NCBI RefSeq assembly: GCF_028767025.1
Contig: NZ_JAJQXX010000001.1
Location: 1 to 64,000 of the forward strand
Source of the DNA: Blautia sp. XA-2221
GTDB lineage: Bacteria; Bacillota; Clostridia; Lachnospirales; Lachnospiraceae
DNA length: 64,000 bases
Reading direction: 5' to 3'
A program made the translations under genes and the position numbers. Position 1 is the stretch's first letter. Each line of letters opens with the position of its first letter. Below the pieces are notes generated by a model. It did not search any database. It was not told where the DNA came from and saw nothing but the letters and a program-made list of their open reading frames with translations. Shown piece after piece: positions 34,803 through 43,441 of this stretch.

Positions 34803-35399
34803 ATGTGTTTGGAAGAATTTCGAAAGGAACCTGCAACGATTGTACTGATTATCATAAATATTGCTGTATTTCTTATGGTGGAATTTACAGGACTCTCACA
34901 GGATACGCTTCATATGCTGGACTGGGGCGCTGCCTATGCTCCGCTGATCGTAGAAAACGGGGAATTTTATCGTCTGTTTACCAGTATGTTTCTTCATTTT
35001 GGGATTGAGCATCTGCTCAATAATATGCTGGTGCTGTTTGTTCTGGGAAGCCGCCTGGAAAGAGTGATCGGAAAAGTCCGTTTTATGATAGTTTATCTGG
35101 CTGGAGGTATGGCGGGAAGTGTGATTTCTCTGTTAGTGGATTTAAGACAGGGAGAATATGCGGTATCAGCAGGAGCCTCCGGGGCGGTATTTGCTGTGAT
35201 GGGTGCAATGATCTATGTTGTGATAAGAAATAAAGGACGCCTGCAGGATCTGTCTGTACGGCAGATTCTTGTTCTGGCAGCTTTTTCTCTGTACTTTGGA
35301 TTTGCCAGTAGCGGCGTGGATAACGCCGCGCATATGGGGGGACTGGCAGCCGGCTTTCTGCTGGCAGTTTTTTGTTATCACAGGCGGAAAAGAACCTGA
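34803..35399 (+). CDS. Rhomboid-family intramembrane serine protease
   Basis: A 198-residue, six-helix membrane protease. The catalytic dyad is Ser126 in GASGAVF and His177 in AAHMGGL (numbers from ATG 34803), and NNMLVLFVLGSRLE is the conserved helix-2 region. The start is uncertain: ATG 34803 lies almost on top of the AGAGGTG ribosome binding site, and TTG 34809 would give better spacing. It overlaps the 3' end of the convergent histidine kinase gene by 22 bases. Confidence 0.9.
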   Translation: MCLEEFRKEPATIVLIIINIAVFLMVEFTGLSQDTLHMLDWGAAYAPLIVENGEFYRLFTSMFLHFGIEHLLNNMLVLFVLGSRLERVIGKVRFMIVYLAGGMAGSVISLLVDLRQGEYAVSAGASGAVFAVMGAMIYVVIRNKGRLQDLSVRQILVLAAFSLYFGFASSGVDNAAHMGGLAAGFLLAVFCYHRRKRT

Positions 35400-36055
35400 A
35401 ATTCAGTACCTTTGCCCGGCATACTTCGAACCTTCAGACTGCCGCCGTGTGCCTCGATGATCTGGCGGGTGACAGGAAGCCCCAGTCCCGTTCCTGTGGG
35501 CTTGTAGGTAACGAAGGGATTGAAAATATTTTTTATCTGGGTTTCTGTCATTCCGCATCCGTTGTCGCAGACAGAAATACAGATGCCGTCAGGAACAGCG
35601 GCTGCTGTAACAGAAATCGTACCATGAGAGTGCTGAATGGATTCCTGGGCATTTCTCAGAAGGTTCAGAATCGCCTGATGGATTTTGGTCTGGTCCAGAC
35701 AGAGAAGGGGAAGGGTCTGGGGAATGTCTGTTTCCAGGGTGATTCCAAGATACTCCAGAGCAGGCTGGAAGGAACGGATAATACTTTTTAAAAGGAGTGT
35801 AATATCTGTTTGTACAGGGGAAAGCTGCTCTGCGTTGTTGTAACGGGACAGTTCGTTCAGCAGCTCTCTGATATATTCCAGATTTTCCATGATACTGTAC
35901 CAGCCGTCATAAGAATTCAGCTCAGGATGAGCAGAAGCGATCATTTGAAGCTCGCTTTGGATCAATGCTACCGGATTGCGTATTTCATGGGTGAATTTTG
36001 ATAAAGTCATTTGCAGCTCTTTTTTCTGCTGTTCTAAAGTTAAATTTTCCTGCAT
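35378..36055 (-). CDS. Soluble sensor histidine kinase
   Basis: A 225-residue kinase with no transmembrane helix or separate sensor domain. A short N-terminal helix leads to the H-box FTHEIRNP (His23), then the HATPase domain with N-box NLLRNAQESI, G1 DNGCGM, F-box NPFVTYKPTG and G2 GTGLGLP. The H-box is of the NtrB/Kin type. No response regulator is adjacent, so it is an orphan. It is convergent with and overlaps the rhomboid gene. Confidence 0.9.
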   Translation of the reverse strand: MQENLTLEQQKKELQMTLSKFTHEIRNPVALIQSELQMIASAHPELNSYDGWYSIMENLEYIRELLNELSRYNNAEQLSPVQTDITLLLKSIIRSFQPALEYLGITLETDIPQTLPLLCLDQTKIHQAILNLLRNAQESIQHSHGTISVTAAAVPDGICISVCDNGCGMTETQIKNIFNPFVTYKPTGTGLGLPVTRQIIEAHGGSLKVRSMPGKGTEFQVLFRL

Positions 36056-36180
36056 AATCTGTCACCTCGTTTGCAGTGTACCATTCCCGCCTGTTTCGGG
36101 CAAGAAATTTCATGTTGAAAAAATCGACAAAGTACGAGAGAATAGAAGAAACAATAGTTCATAATTCAAAGGAGAAGTAT

Positions 36181-36585
36181 ATGATGGAAAACTGTATTTT
36201 TTGTAAAATCGCAAATGGCGAGATCCCGTCTGCAACACTGTATGAAGACGAAGAATTTCGTGTGATTCTTGATCTGGGTCCGGCAAGTAAAGGACACGCT
36301 CTGATCCTGCCGAAAGTCCATGCGGCAAATATTTATGAGCTTCCGGATGAAACAGCAGGAAAAGCAATGATTCTGGCAAAGCATATGGCAAAGAAGCTGA
36401 CAGATGCACTGGGATGTGACGGATTTAATATTGTACAGAATAATGGGGAAATTGCAGGACAGACAGTATTTCATTTTCATATGCACCTGATTCCCAGATA
36501 TCAGGGAGACGGTGTGGGACTGACCTGGACGCCGGGCAGTCTTACCGATGAGGACAGAGATGAGATTCTGGCAAAACTGAAATAG
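36181..36585 (+). CDS. HIT-family nucleotide hydrolase
   Basis: A 134-residue Hint-like histidine-triad protein. The triad is HFHMH (His98, 100, 102, with the remaining triad His in context) and the N-terminal CIFC may bind zinc. Such proteins hydrolyse nucleoside phosphoramidates and related AMP conjugates. AAAGGAG precedes the ATG at 36181; a second ATG follows immediately. The sigma factor gene starts 21 bases later. Confidence 0.93.
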   Translation: MMENCIFCKIANGEIPSATLYEDEEFRVILDLGPASKGHALILPKVHAANIYELPDETAGKAMILAKHMAKKLTDALGCDGFNIVQNNGEIAGQTVFHFHMHLIPRYQGDGVGLTWTPGSLTDEDRDEILAKLK

Positions 36586-36606
36586 GAATCAGGTATTGTA
36601 CAAAAG

Positions 36607-37140
36607 ATGAAAAACGAGGATTTTAATGATATTTATAGGAAATACCATAGATTCTCTGTAAAAAGCGCTTACAGGCTTGTAAAGGACAGAATGCTGGCAG
36701 AAGATATCAGTCAGGAAGTGTTTTATCATCTCTATGAGATCATGGATACTTTGGATCTGGGTAATGAGGAAAAACTGAGAGCGCTGATATTTATAGCAAC
36801 TGTCAATAAAACAAAAGATTATTTTAAGAAACCATGGAAAAGACAGGAATATGTTGTTCTGGAGGAATGGAAGCGCAGAAAAACCAGTGAGGAAAAGCTG
36901 AATCCAGAAAGGATCATGCTGGACCGGGAACAGATTGAGTACAGAAAACAGGTACTGCTCAAACTGCGCCGCGTAAATCCTGTAAATTATAATATCCTGA
37001 TTATGGTGAAATATTTTGGGATTTCTCCGGATTCTGTCGCAGAGGAATACGGTATCACAAGAAATAATGTGAATAACCGTATCCTCCGGACAAGAAAATG
37101 GATGAAAGCAGAGCTTGAAAAGCTGCATAAAAGATATTAA
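36607..37140 (+). CDS. ECF-type RNA polymerase sigma factor
   Basis: A 177-residue sigma-70-family protein with only regions 2 and 4. Region 2 shows MLAEDISQEVFYHLYEIM; region 4 carries the helix-turn-helix SPDSVAEEYGITRNNVNNRIL. It lies right after the HIT gene. No anti-sigma gene is immediately adjacent; murG follows on the opposite strand, and a DUF4367-like membrane protein comes after that. The DUF4367 protein is a candidate partner only by proximity. Confidence 0.88.
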   Translation: MKNEDFNDIYRKYHRFSVKSAYRLVKDRMLAEDISQEVFYHLYEIMDTLDLGNEEKLRALIFIATVNKTKDYFKKPWKRQEYVVLEEWKRRKTSEEKLNPERIMLDREQIEYRKQVLLKLRRVNPVNYNILIMVKYFGISPDSVAEEYGITRNNVNNRILRTRKWMKAELEKLHKRY

Positions 37141-37151
37141 AAGTTACTGGA

Positions 37152-38222
37152 CTATCTGGATCCTGCACATTCTTCGATCATGGAAACAATATGGTGAATG
37201 GAATCCATCTGACTGCCTGCAGACATTGCCTTTTCATATTTATGACGGTCTGCATACAGACTTCGGATTACTGACAGAAGCTTTTCGTCAGTGATTTCTT
37301 CCTCTTCAAGAACCATACTGTAGCCCTGACGTTCAAAGGAACGGGCGTTAAGGATCTGATCGCCTCTGCTGGCATTGGCAGAAAGCGGGATCAGAAGGTT
37401 TGGTTTATGAAGAGCGCTGATCTCGCAGATGGCATTGGCCCCGGCTCTGGAAATTACAATATCAGCCAGAGCGAAAAGATCAGAAAGCTCTTTTTTAATA
37501 TATTCAAACTGAACATAGCCTTCTGTTCCTTTCAGGGATTCGTCGGTTTTGCCTTTTCCGCAGAGATGGATCACCTGGAATTCTTTCAGAAGCTCTGGAA
37601 GGATGCTGCGGATATGCTCATTAACTGACGCGGCTCCCAGGCTTCCTCCGATTACCATAAGCACAGGTTTATCTGAAGTGAAACCGCAGAAAAGGCGTCC
37701 GGCTTCCTTGTCTCCGCTGAGGAGTTCTTCACGGATAGGAGTTCCGGTAAGAACTGCTTTTTCCGGAGGAAGACTTTTTACTGTTTCCGGGAAATTACAG
37801 CATATTTTTGAGGCGGAAGAAAGACAGAGTTTATTGGCAAGTCCGGGAGTCATATCAGATTCGTGGATGATTGCCGGAATTTTACGCTTCTTTGCAGCGA
37901 TTACAACAGGAACAGTGACAAATCCGCCTTTGGAAAATACCACGTCCGGTTTCAGCTGTTTCAGCAGTTTTTTTGCCTCATGAAAGCCTTTTAATACACG
38001 GAAAGGATCTGTGAAATTTTTTACATCAAAGTAGCGCCTTAATTTTCCGGAAGAAATACCATAATAGGGAATACCAAGCTCTTCGATCAGCTTTTTTTCG
38101 ATTCCATCATAGGAACCAATATAGGAAATCTGGTATCCGGCTTCTCTGAGAGCGGGAATAAGAGCGATGTTTGGAGTGACATGTCCGGCAGTACCTCCGC
38201 CGGTAAGTACAATATGTTTCAT
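37152..38222 (-). CDS. murG: Lipid II synthase MurG
   Basis: The 356-residue glycosyltransferase that adds N-acetylglucosamine to lipid I to make lipid II on the inner membrane face. The N-terminal loop GGGTAGHVTPN (residues 7-17) and the later GGSLGAASVN and SRAGANAICEI motifs identify it. ATG 38222 is used, behind AGGAGGAA; an upstream in-frame start adds only unrelated residues. In many Firmicutes murG lies in the division cluster. Here it is a stand-alone gene, away from murC at 58 kb. Confidence 0.95.
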   Translation of the reverse strand: MKHIVLTGGGTAGHVTPNIALIPALREAGYQISYIGSYDGIEKKLIEELGIPYYGISSGKLRRYFDVKNFTDPFRVLKGFHEAKKLLKQLKPDVVFSKGGFVTVPVVIAAKKRKIPAIIHESDMTPGLANKLCLSSASKICCNFPETVKSLPPEKAVLTGTPIREELLSGDKEAGRLFCGFTSDKPVLMVIGGSLGAASVNEHIRSILPELLKEFQVIHLCGKGKTDESLKGTEGYVQFEYIKKELSDLFALADIVISRAGANAICEISALHKPNLLIPLSANASRGDQILNARSFERQGYSMVLEEEEITDEKLLSVIRSLYADRHKYEKAMSAGSQMDSIHHIVSMIEECAGSR

Positions 38223-38367
38223 AGGGGATTCCTCCTGAATAAATCTTTTTGTTACCAATAAATATGAACCAATGGCAAAGAATTGTCAAGAACACAAAAT
38301 TTACTGCAGGAGGTACTCCGAAATAAATTACGGTTTGTGGCAGTAAGAGAAGCGAACAGTTAAGGGA

Positions 38368-38487
38368 ATGAAATCCGGCCGGCTGCCGGGAATAGCAACA
38401 GAGATGAAGTCCGTCAGGCTCCTGAAAGCCGTTATGAGGCAGTTCAGAGAATTTATGGAAAGCAGAGAAATAAATTCAAATGTCTGA
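38368..38487 (+). CDS. Possible 39-residue small protein
   Basis: An ORF from ATG 38368 to TGA 38487 gives a basic, partly amphipathic helical peptide (RLLKAVMRQFREFMESRE). AAGGGA lies just before the ATG, closer than ideal. It ends 23 bases before the DUF4367-like gene. I do not recognise it, and chance is a real possibility. Confidence 0.25.
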   Translation: MKSGRLPGIATEMKSVRLLKAVMRQFREFMESREINSNV

Positions 38488-38510
38488 GAATACGGCACTG
38501 GGAGAAAACC

Positions 38511-39551
38511 ATGAAAAATAAAGTTAAAAGGAATGGAAAACAACAGAATAATCAGGCATCAGACAAAGGAAAAAAGATATTTTTAGATGAGCAGTATGTG
38601 AAAGCAGCTGCGCAGATGGAACGGGAACTTTTTGCGGACAAAGATTTTGAAGACTATGAGCCTGAGGATAGTGAAGCAGAAGCACGTTCGTATGAAAATC
38701 TGGTCGACAGGCTGAAGAGAGAGGGCGTATATAGAGAAGAATATGCAGATATGGCAGAAGCTTCAGGCATAGAGGCTGCGAATGAAGAAGAATTTCCGGA
38801 GACAGGAAAAACTGTAGCTGTAGAGGGCGGTCTAAAGACAGGAAAAGTTGCGGTTGCAGAAGAGGGTCTGAAGACAGGAAAAGCTGCGTGTGCAGAAGAC
38901 GTCCTAGAAACAGGAAAGTTTGCGGATATAAAAGTTTCACAGGATCCCTCTTCCGGCAGAAGAAAATATGGCAGGGTGCATGTGGGGAAGGTTGCTGGAG
39001 TTGCACTGCTGTGCTGTACCTGTATATTTGCCGCCAGTATGACAAGCCAGGCGAACAGAAATTATCTGATAAACAATATACGTGTGTGGAGTGGAAATGA
39101 TACAAAGACAGTAGTTGATAACAGTGAGCAAAATGAAAAAGTGGATACGGCAGAATATGAAGCTGTAGAGGAAATTGAAAAACAGCTGGGAGTAGAAATG
39201 CCGGAGTTTTATTACAGACCCAATGGATTTGAGTTTGTGAGCTATGAGATAGACACGACAGTGGATATTGCACGGATTGAATACCAATATAAAGATAATA
39301 TTATTAGTTATATTGTTGACAAACAAAATATGGATGCAGCAAGTAAAATTATCAGTGCAGATTCAACCCAGAAGTTTGATGTTATTCAAGGAGCGGAAGG
39401 ACAGAAGATATTTATAGAAAAAATTCAAGGGGACCAGGACCGGAAGCCAAGTTATTCTGCCCATTGGGAAATTAATGGAACGTTATATTATTTATCAGGG
39501 AAAATAGAAGAGCAGGAATTGAAAAAAATATTAGAACAAATGAAATTTTAG
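38511..39551 (+). CDS. DUF4367-like membrane protein with TGK repeats
   Basis: A 346-residue protein. A charged cytosolic N-terminal half contains a 12-residue repeat (about residues 97-140; copies begin TGKTVAVEGGLK, TGKVAVAEEGLK, TGKAACAEDVLE). One transmembrane helix follows (about 163-181), and the extracytosolic C-terminal half ends in a DUF4367-like domain (HWEINGTLYYLSGKIEEQELKKIL). This topology is that of a membrane anti-sigma factor or signal transducer. The start is ATG 38511 with GGGAG upstream. The ECF sigma gene is 1.4 kb away beyond murG. Confidence 0.75.
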   Translation: MKNKVKRNGKQQNNQASDKGKKIFLDEQYVKAAAQMERELFADKDFEDYEPEDSEAEARSYENLVDRLKREGVYREEYADMAEASGIEAANEEEFPETGKTVAVEGGLKTGKVAVAEEGLKTGKAACAEDVLETGKFADIKVSQDPSSGRRKYGRVHVGKVAGVALLCCTCIFAASMTSQANRNYLINNIRVWSGNDTKTVVDNSEQNEKVDTAEYEAVEEIEKQLGVEMPEFYYRPNGFEFVSYEIDTTVDIARIEYQYKDNIISYIVDKQNMDAASKIISADSTQKFDVIQGAEGQKIFIEKIQGDQDRKPSYSAHWEINGTLYYLSGKIEEQELKKILEQMKF

Positions 39552-39617
39552 CGTGATTTTTTCAAATTTCTGTCGTATTACTTATGTAAGGGTTGGTTGC
39601 AGAGGAAAGGAGGGATA

Positions 39618-40094
39618 ATGATCAGTAGATGGAAACGGATGCTGGGGATTAGTTTAGTGGCAGGAATCCTTGCAGTGGGAAATACAGCTGTGGTTTCAGC
39701 TCAGTCGCTCAGCATTATGGATGAACTGGAAACTACAGCGGACTATGCGGAAGATACCAGCTATAGTCTGCTTCGGGGAAATCATCTGAATTTTGGAACA
39801 GTAAAGGTTCAGAGAATATCCAGCAATGAAATTGGAATTTATGGCGTAACTCAGTGCCATCATGCCTGTGACAAGGTATATTTGTCTTTATATCTTGAAC
39901 GTAAGGTAAATGGAAGCTACGGAACCTACAAGTACTGGGAGTTTACTGCAGACGATGCAACAAGCCTAAGCCGAGGATTAAACGTTGCAGTTCCCAGCGG
40001 TACTTATTATCGTGTGCGTGGTTATCATGCTGCCAAGGACGGCACAATCAAGGAATCAACATCTACGCTTACAAGCGGAATATTAATTAAGTAA
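39618..40094 (+). CDS. Secreted DUF6147-like protein
   Basis: A 158-residue exported protein. A signal peptide with a likely cleavage near VVSAQ (residue 27) precedes a beta-rich domain with GVTQCHHACDKVYLSLYLER and PSGTYYRVRGYHA, matching my recollection of DUF6147. The two Cys could form a disulfide. Its function is unknown. AAAGGAGGG precedes ATG 39618; an in-frame TTG at 39597 lies before that site. It is 66 bases after the DUF4367-like gene and may share its transcript. Confidence 0.75.
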   Translation: MISRWKRMLGISLVAGILAVGNTAVVSAQSLSIMDELETTADYAEDTSYSLLRGNHLNFGTVKVQRISSNEIGIYGVTQCHHACDKVYLSLYLERKVNGSYGTYKYWEFTADDATSLSRGLNVAVPSGTYYRVRGYHAAKDGTIKESTSTLTSGILIK

Positions 40095-40358
40095 TCATGT
40101 GGATTTCCGCGGTATAAGGGACGATACCTTTGGAAAGAAACAAATTTTATGACATACAAAACATAACACTGACAACTGAATAGCGGAGCATGGATGCAGA
40201 CTGCAGGATGTAGAGAAAAAACAACTGCCAACCGCCATTACCATCAGGCAGCGTGAAATGCTCGCATTAGATAACAGGTAAACAGTGAGATTACGACAAA
40301 ACATATGTTGGACGTGTAAAAAATAACTCGTCAACGAATACGACAAACCTTTGAAGCC

Positions 40359-40396
40359 AGGGCAGGATCTGAGTATCCTGTCCTGCTTTCTTTTGA
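40359..40396 (+). terminator. Terminator upstream of beta-CASP gene
   Basis: CAGGGCAGGAT pairs with ATCCTGTCCTG (one G-U pair), followed by CTTTCTTTT. Confidence 0.75.
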
Positions 40397-40404
40397 AAAA
40401 CAGC

Positions 40405-40433
40405 TGTTAAAATTACGGGAAATCGTGTATAAT
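40405..40433 (+). promoter_or_regulatory. Candidate promoter of beta-CASP gene
   Basis: A perfect TATAAT (40428-40433), with a weak TGTTAA as -35 at 17 bases. Confidence 0.5.
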
Positions 40434-40486
40434 AGTTATAAAATATTTCAATTTAATAAAGATTGTCTGACAAAGGGGGCTTGCAT

Positions 40487-42103
40487 ATGAAGATTACATT
40501 TATCGGTGCAACGCACGAAGTGACAGGAAGCTGTTACTATCTGGAAGCAGCAGGAAAAAAGTTTCTGGTAGACTGCGGCATGGAGCAGGGGCCGGATTAT
40601 TATGAAAACAGAGATATTCCGGGAAATCCTGCGGATCTGGATTTTGTACTGCTGACCCATGCTCATATGGACCATTCCGGTAATCTTCCTGCAATTTATG
40701 CCAAAGGTTTTCAGGGACCGGTGTATGCCACAGACGCTACCTGCAATCTCTGTGACATTATGCTCCGTGACAGCGCTCATATCCAGATGTTTGAGGCTGA
40801 ATGGAGAAACCGTAAGGGACGCCGTCAGGGCAAACCGGAATTTATTCCTGCGTATACTATGGAAGACGCAATGGGCGTGATCCGAAATTTTGTTTCCTGT
40901 CCCTACGAAAAAACCGTGACTCCGGCAGAAGGGATCGAGGTACGATTTGTAGACGCCGGGCATCTTCTGGGATCAGCAAGTATTGAAATTACGATCACGG
41001 AAGGAGAAACAAAGAAAAAAATTGTCTTTTCCGGAGATATTGGAAACACAAAGCAGCCTTTGATCAAAGATCCTACCTGGCTTCATGAGGCTGATTATGT
41101 GGTGATGGAATCCACTTACGGTGACAGAAGCCATGGAGAAAGACCGGATTATGTGGGACTTCTCAGCGAAGTGATCCAGAGAACCTTTGACAGAGGCGGA
41201 AATCTTGTGATTCCTTCCTTTGCTGTAGGCCGTACTCAGGAAATGCTGTACTTTATCCGGCAGATCAAAGAAGAAGGAAGAGTTACAGGACACGGGAATT
41301 TCAAGGTATATGTGGACAGTCCCCTTGCAAACGAGGCTACAACAATTTTTGGGGAACACAAGTATGACTGCTTTGATGAGGAGGCTGTTGCACTGACCCG
41401 TAAGGGAATCAATCCTCTGAGCTTTCCGGGGTTAAAAACTTCTGTTACCAGTGATGATTCGCGGGCGATCAACTTTGACGAGGACTGCAAAGTGATCATA
41501 TCTGCAAGCGGAATGTGTGACGCAGGTCGTATCAAACACCATCTGAAGCATAATCTGTGGAATAAAAAGAACACCATTCTTTTTGTGGGATATCAGGCAG
41601 TTGGAACGCTGGGAAGAGCGCTTCTGGAAGGTGCGACAGAAGTGAAGCTTTTTGGAGAGGAAATCCATGTGGAGGCGGAAATCTGTCAGATGCCGGGAAT
41701 CAGCGGCCATGCAGATGTGAACGGTCTTCTTGACTGGATCGGAGCCTTTGAAAAGAAACCTGAGAGGGTGTTTGTCACTCATGGAGACGATACGGTTACG
41801 GAACTTTTTGCTGACAGGCTGCGAGAAGAAAAAGGACTGGACGCAGTGGCACCTTTCAGCGGAACCGTTTATGATCTGAAAGAAAATGTATGTATTTATG
41901 AAACAACGGGAGTGAAGCTGGAAAGAATCCATATTGCCTCCAGAAACAGCAAGGCTGCCAGAGCGTTTGAGAAGCTGGTTGCAATGGGACAAAGACTTCT
42001 GTCTGTTATTAAAAAGAACGAGGGCTGTTCCAACAAAGATCTGGATCGTTTTTCCAGAGATATCCAGTCGCTTTGTGACAAATGGGACAGAAAAGACGGA
42101 TAA
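40487..42103 (+). CDS. Beta-CASP metallo-beta-lactamase-fold ribonuclease-like protein
   Basis: A 538-residue protein of the CPSF/RNase J-related group. The metal motif HAHMDHSG (about 59-66), the Asp in DAGHLLGSASIE and GDIGN give the metallo-beta-lactamase core. ESTYGDRSH and FAVGRTQEML introduce the beta-CASP domain, and ISGHADVNGLLDWI and VFVTHGD are the late conserved motifs. It probably cleaves RNA, though biochemical data exist only for relatives. ATG 40487 is chosen as the start of MKITFIGATHEVTGS. A bidirectional terminator follows. Confidence 0.92.
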   Translation: MKITFIGATHEVTGSCYYLEAAGKKFLVDCGMEQGPDYYENRDIPGNPADLDFVLLTHAHMDHSGNLPAIYAKGFQGPVYATDATCNLCDIMLRDSAHIQMFEAEWRNRKGRRQGKPEFIPAYTMEDAMGVIRNFVSCPYEKTVTPAEGIEVRFVDAGHLLGSASIEITITEGETKKKIVFSGDIGNTKQPLIKDPTWLHEADYVVMESTYGDRSHGERPDYVGLLSEVIQRTFDRGGNLVIPSFAVGRTQEMLYFIRQIKEEGRVTGHGNFKVYVDSPLANEATTIFGEHKYDCFDEEAVALTRKGINPLSFPGLKTSVTSDDSRAINFDEDCKVIISASGMCDAGRIKHHLKHNLWNKKNTILFVGYQAVGTLGRALLEGATEVKLFGEEIHVEAEICQMPGISGHADVNGLLDWIGAFEKKPERVFVTHGDDTVTELFADRLREEKGLDAVAPFSGTVYDLKENVCIYETTGVKLERIHIASRNSKAARAFEKLVAMGQRLLSVIKKNEGCSNKDLDRFSRDIQSLCDKWDRKDG

Positions 42104-42106
42104 CAG

Positions 42107-42152
42107 AAAATGGCTGCGGAATTTTATTCGGATTCCGCAGCCATTTTTCTAT
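42107..42152. terminator. Bidirectional terminator between beta-CASP and TSCPD genes
   Basis: A 15-bp stem (AAAATGGCTGCGGAA with TTCCGCAGCCATTTT) with A and T runs on both sides. Confidence 0.92.
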
Positions 42153-42162
42153 TGTGGAATAA

Positions 42163-42405
42163 TCAGGCCAGAGCTTCTTTTAAAGCTTTTGATAACTGAT
42201 CCGGGCAGGAGGTAGGACGTACACCGCAGCGGATTCCCTCAAGACGATTGATCGCTTCCTCTGCTTCCATGCCTTCTACAAGACGGGCAATGCCCTGAGT
42301 GTTTCCGGAGCAGCCGCCCTGGAATTTTACATTGTGTATTTTTTTCTGGTCGTCCAGTTCAAATTCAATGGCACTGGAACATACTCCGCTTGTTTTGTAT
42401 CTCAT
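42163..42405 (-). CDS. TIGR03905-type TSCPD-domain protein
   Basis: An 80-residue protein with SSAIEFELDD, FQGGCSGNTQGI and the eponymous PTSCPDQL near the end. The TSCPD domain is also found at the C-terminus of some ribonucleotide reductases; the stand-alone form has no defined function. Conserved Cys residues (Cys9, CSGN and SCPD) hint at metal binding. It is monocistronic, with a GGGAGG site. Confidence 0.9.
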   Translation of the reverse strand: MRYKTSGVCSSAIEFELDDQKKIHNVKFQGGCSGNTQGIARLVEGMEAEEAINRLEGIRCGVRPTSCPDQLSKALKEALA

Positions 42406-42483
42406 TTGTTTTTCCTCCCTGATGTAATGGATTTTGGGGTGCTATTCATTGCTGAAACACATTATAGCAGAATTTAAAAAAAG

Positions 42484-42513
42484 TTTCCATATAAACGAAA
42501 CTTTTGTTATAAT
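42484..42513 (+). promoter_or_regulatory. Candidate mtnN promoter
   Basis: TTTCCA (42484-42489), an 18-base spacer and a perfect TATAAT (42508-42513). Confidence 0.55.
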
Positions 42514-42538
42514 GGATAAGCAGGTTACATTACTGTCC

Positions 42539-42625
42539 TGCCAGGTGCTTTGGCATATATGTCAAAATCCCGGAACATACAGGTAAAAATGCCATTACCG
42601 GAGATGCTTCGGAAGCATTTTGTTT
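42539..42625 (+). promoter_or_regulatory. Attenuator-like leader of mtnN
   Basis: The transcript leader can form TGCCA (42539-42543) with TGGCA (42551-42555), and GGTAA (42582-42586) with TTACC (42595-42599). Alternatively TGGCAT (42551-42556) can pair with ATGCCA (42589-42594). A terminator hairpin follows (ATGCTT 42604-42609 with AAGCAT 42613-42618, then TTTGTTT), 46 bases before the start codon. It looks like a regulated leader; I recognise no known riboswitch class. Confidence 0.4.
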
Positions 42626-42671
42626 AAACTGATAAAACAGATTACAGACCATAAGACAGGAGAATTTTAAT

Positions 42672-43376
42672 ATGAGATGTATTGGAATTATAGGAGCAAT
42701 GAGCGATGAGGTTGCAGGACTGAAGGCTCTCATGGAGGATACACAGATTACAAGAAAAGCTTCCATGGAGTTTTATTCAGGAACTCTGGAAGGAAAAAAG
42801 GTAGTCGTTGTCCAGTCCGGTATCGGAAAAGTCAATGCAGCTGTCTGCGCTCAGATCCTGGTAGATGATTTTCAGGCAGAAGTTTTGATCAACACAGGAA
42901 TTGCAGGAAGTCTGAATAATGATATTAATATTGGAGATATTGTAGTTTCTACAGATCTGATCCATCATGATGTGGATGCACGAGCTTTTGGATACAAAAA
43001 GGGACAGGTTCCGGGTATGGATGCGTTTTCTTTTGGAAGCGATGATGCTCTTCGCAGCCTGGCAGTAAAGGTGTGCAAAGAGGTAAATCCGGATATTCAG
43101 GTATTTGAGGGAAGAATTGCTTCCGGTGATCAGTTTGTGGCAGATCAGGCAGTGAAGGATGTTATTGTCAGCGAATTTGGCGCTTATGCAGTTGAAATGG
43201 AAGGCGCTGCCATTGCGCACGCAGCATATCTGAACCATGTGCCGTGTCTGGTGGTCCGTGCTATTTCTGACAAAGCGGATGGAAGCGCGGAAGTGGATTA
43301 TCCTGCTTTTGAGAAGCTGGCAATTGAACACAGCATGAAGCTTACCAGAAGAATACTGAGAGAAATGCAGGCATAA
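42672..43376 (+). CDS. mtnN: 5'-methylthioadenosine/S-adenosylhomocysteine nucleosidase
   Basis: A 234-residue enzyme that removes adenine from methylthioadenosine and S-adenosylhomocysteine, in methionine salvage, SAM by-product clearance and autoinducer-2 production. The start GIIGAMSDEV, the VVVQSGIGKVNAA strand, GIAGSLNNDI, the active-site VEMEGAAIAH and the catalytic Asp region VRAISDKAD are all present. A possible regulatory leader precedes it. Confidence 0.96.
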   Translation: MRCIGIIGAMSDEVAGLKALMEDTQITRKASMEFYSGTLEGKKVVVVQSGIGKVNAAVCAQILVDDFQAEVLINTGIAGSLNNDINIGDIVVSTDLIHHDVDARAFGYKKGQVPGMDAFSFGSDDALRSLAVKVCKEVNPDIQVFEGRIASGDQFVADQAVKDVIVSEFGAYAVEMEGAAIAHAAYLNHVPCLVVRAISDKADGSAEVDYPAFEKLAIEHSMKLTRRILREMQA

Positions 43377-43441
43377 AAAGTAACATCTGAGCTTTTTCGG
43401 CATAGTTTAAAGAAGAGCTTGGAATAAGTGGGAGCCTGTCT

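Larger units (their letters stand above)
40095..40486. other. Intergenic region before beta-CASP gene
   Basis: A 392-base gap. It holds a terminator (40359-40396) and a promoter (about 40405-40433) for the next gene. The first 260 bases show no convincing ORF, RNA gene or repeat. Confidence 0.5.

Noticed and set aside
35378-36055. Detached kinase module of the truncated KdpD
   Set aside because: Its H-box is of the NtrB/Kin type, it lies on the opposite strand and has its own start; similarity to the KdpD kinase is not apparent.
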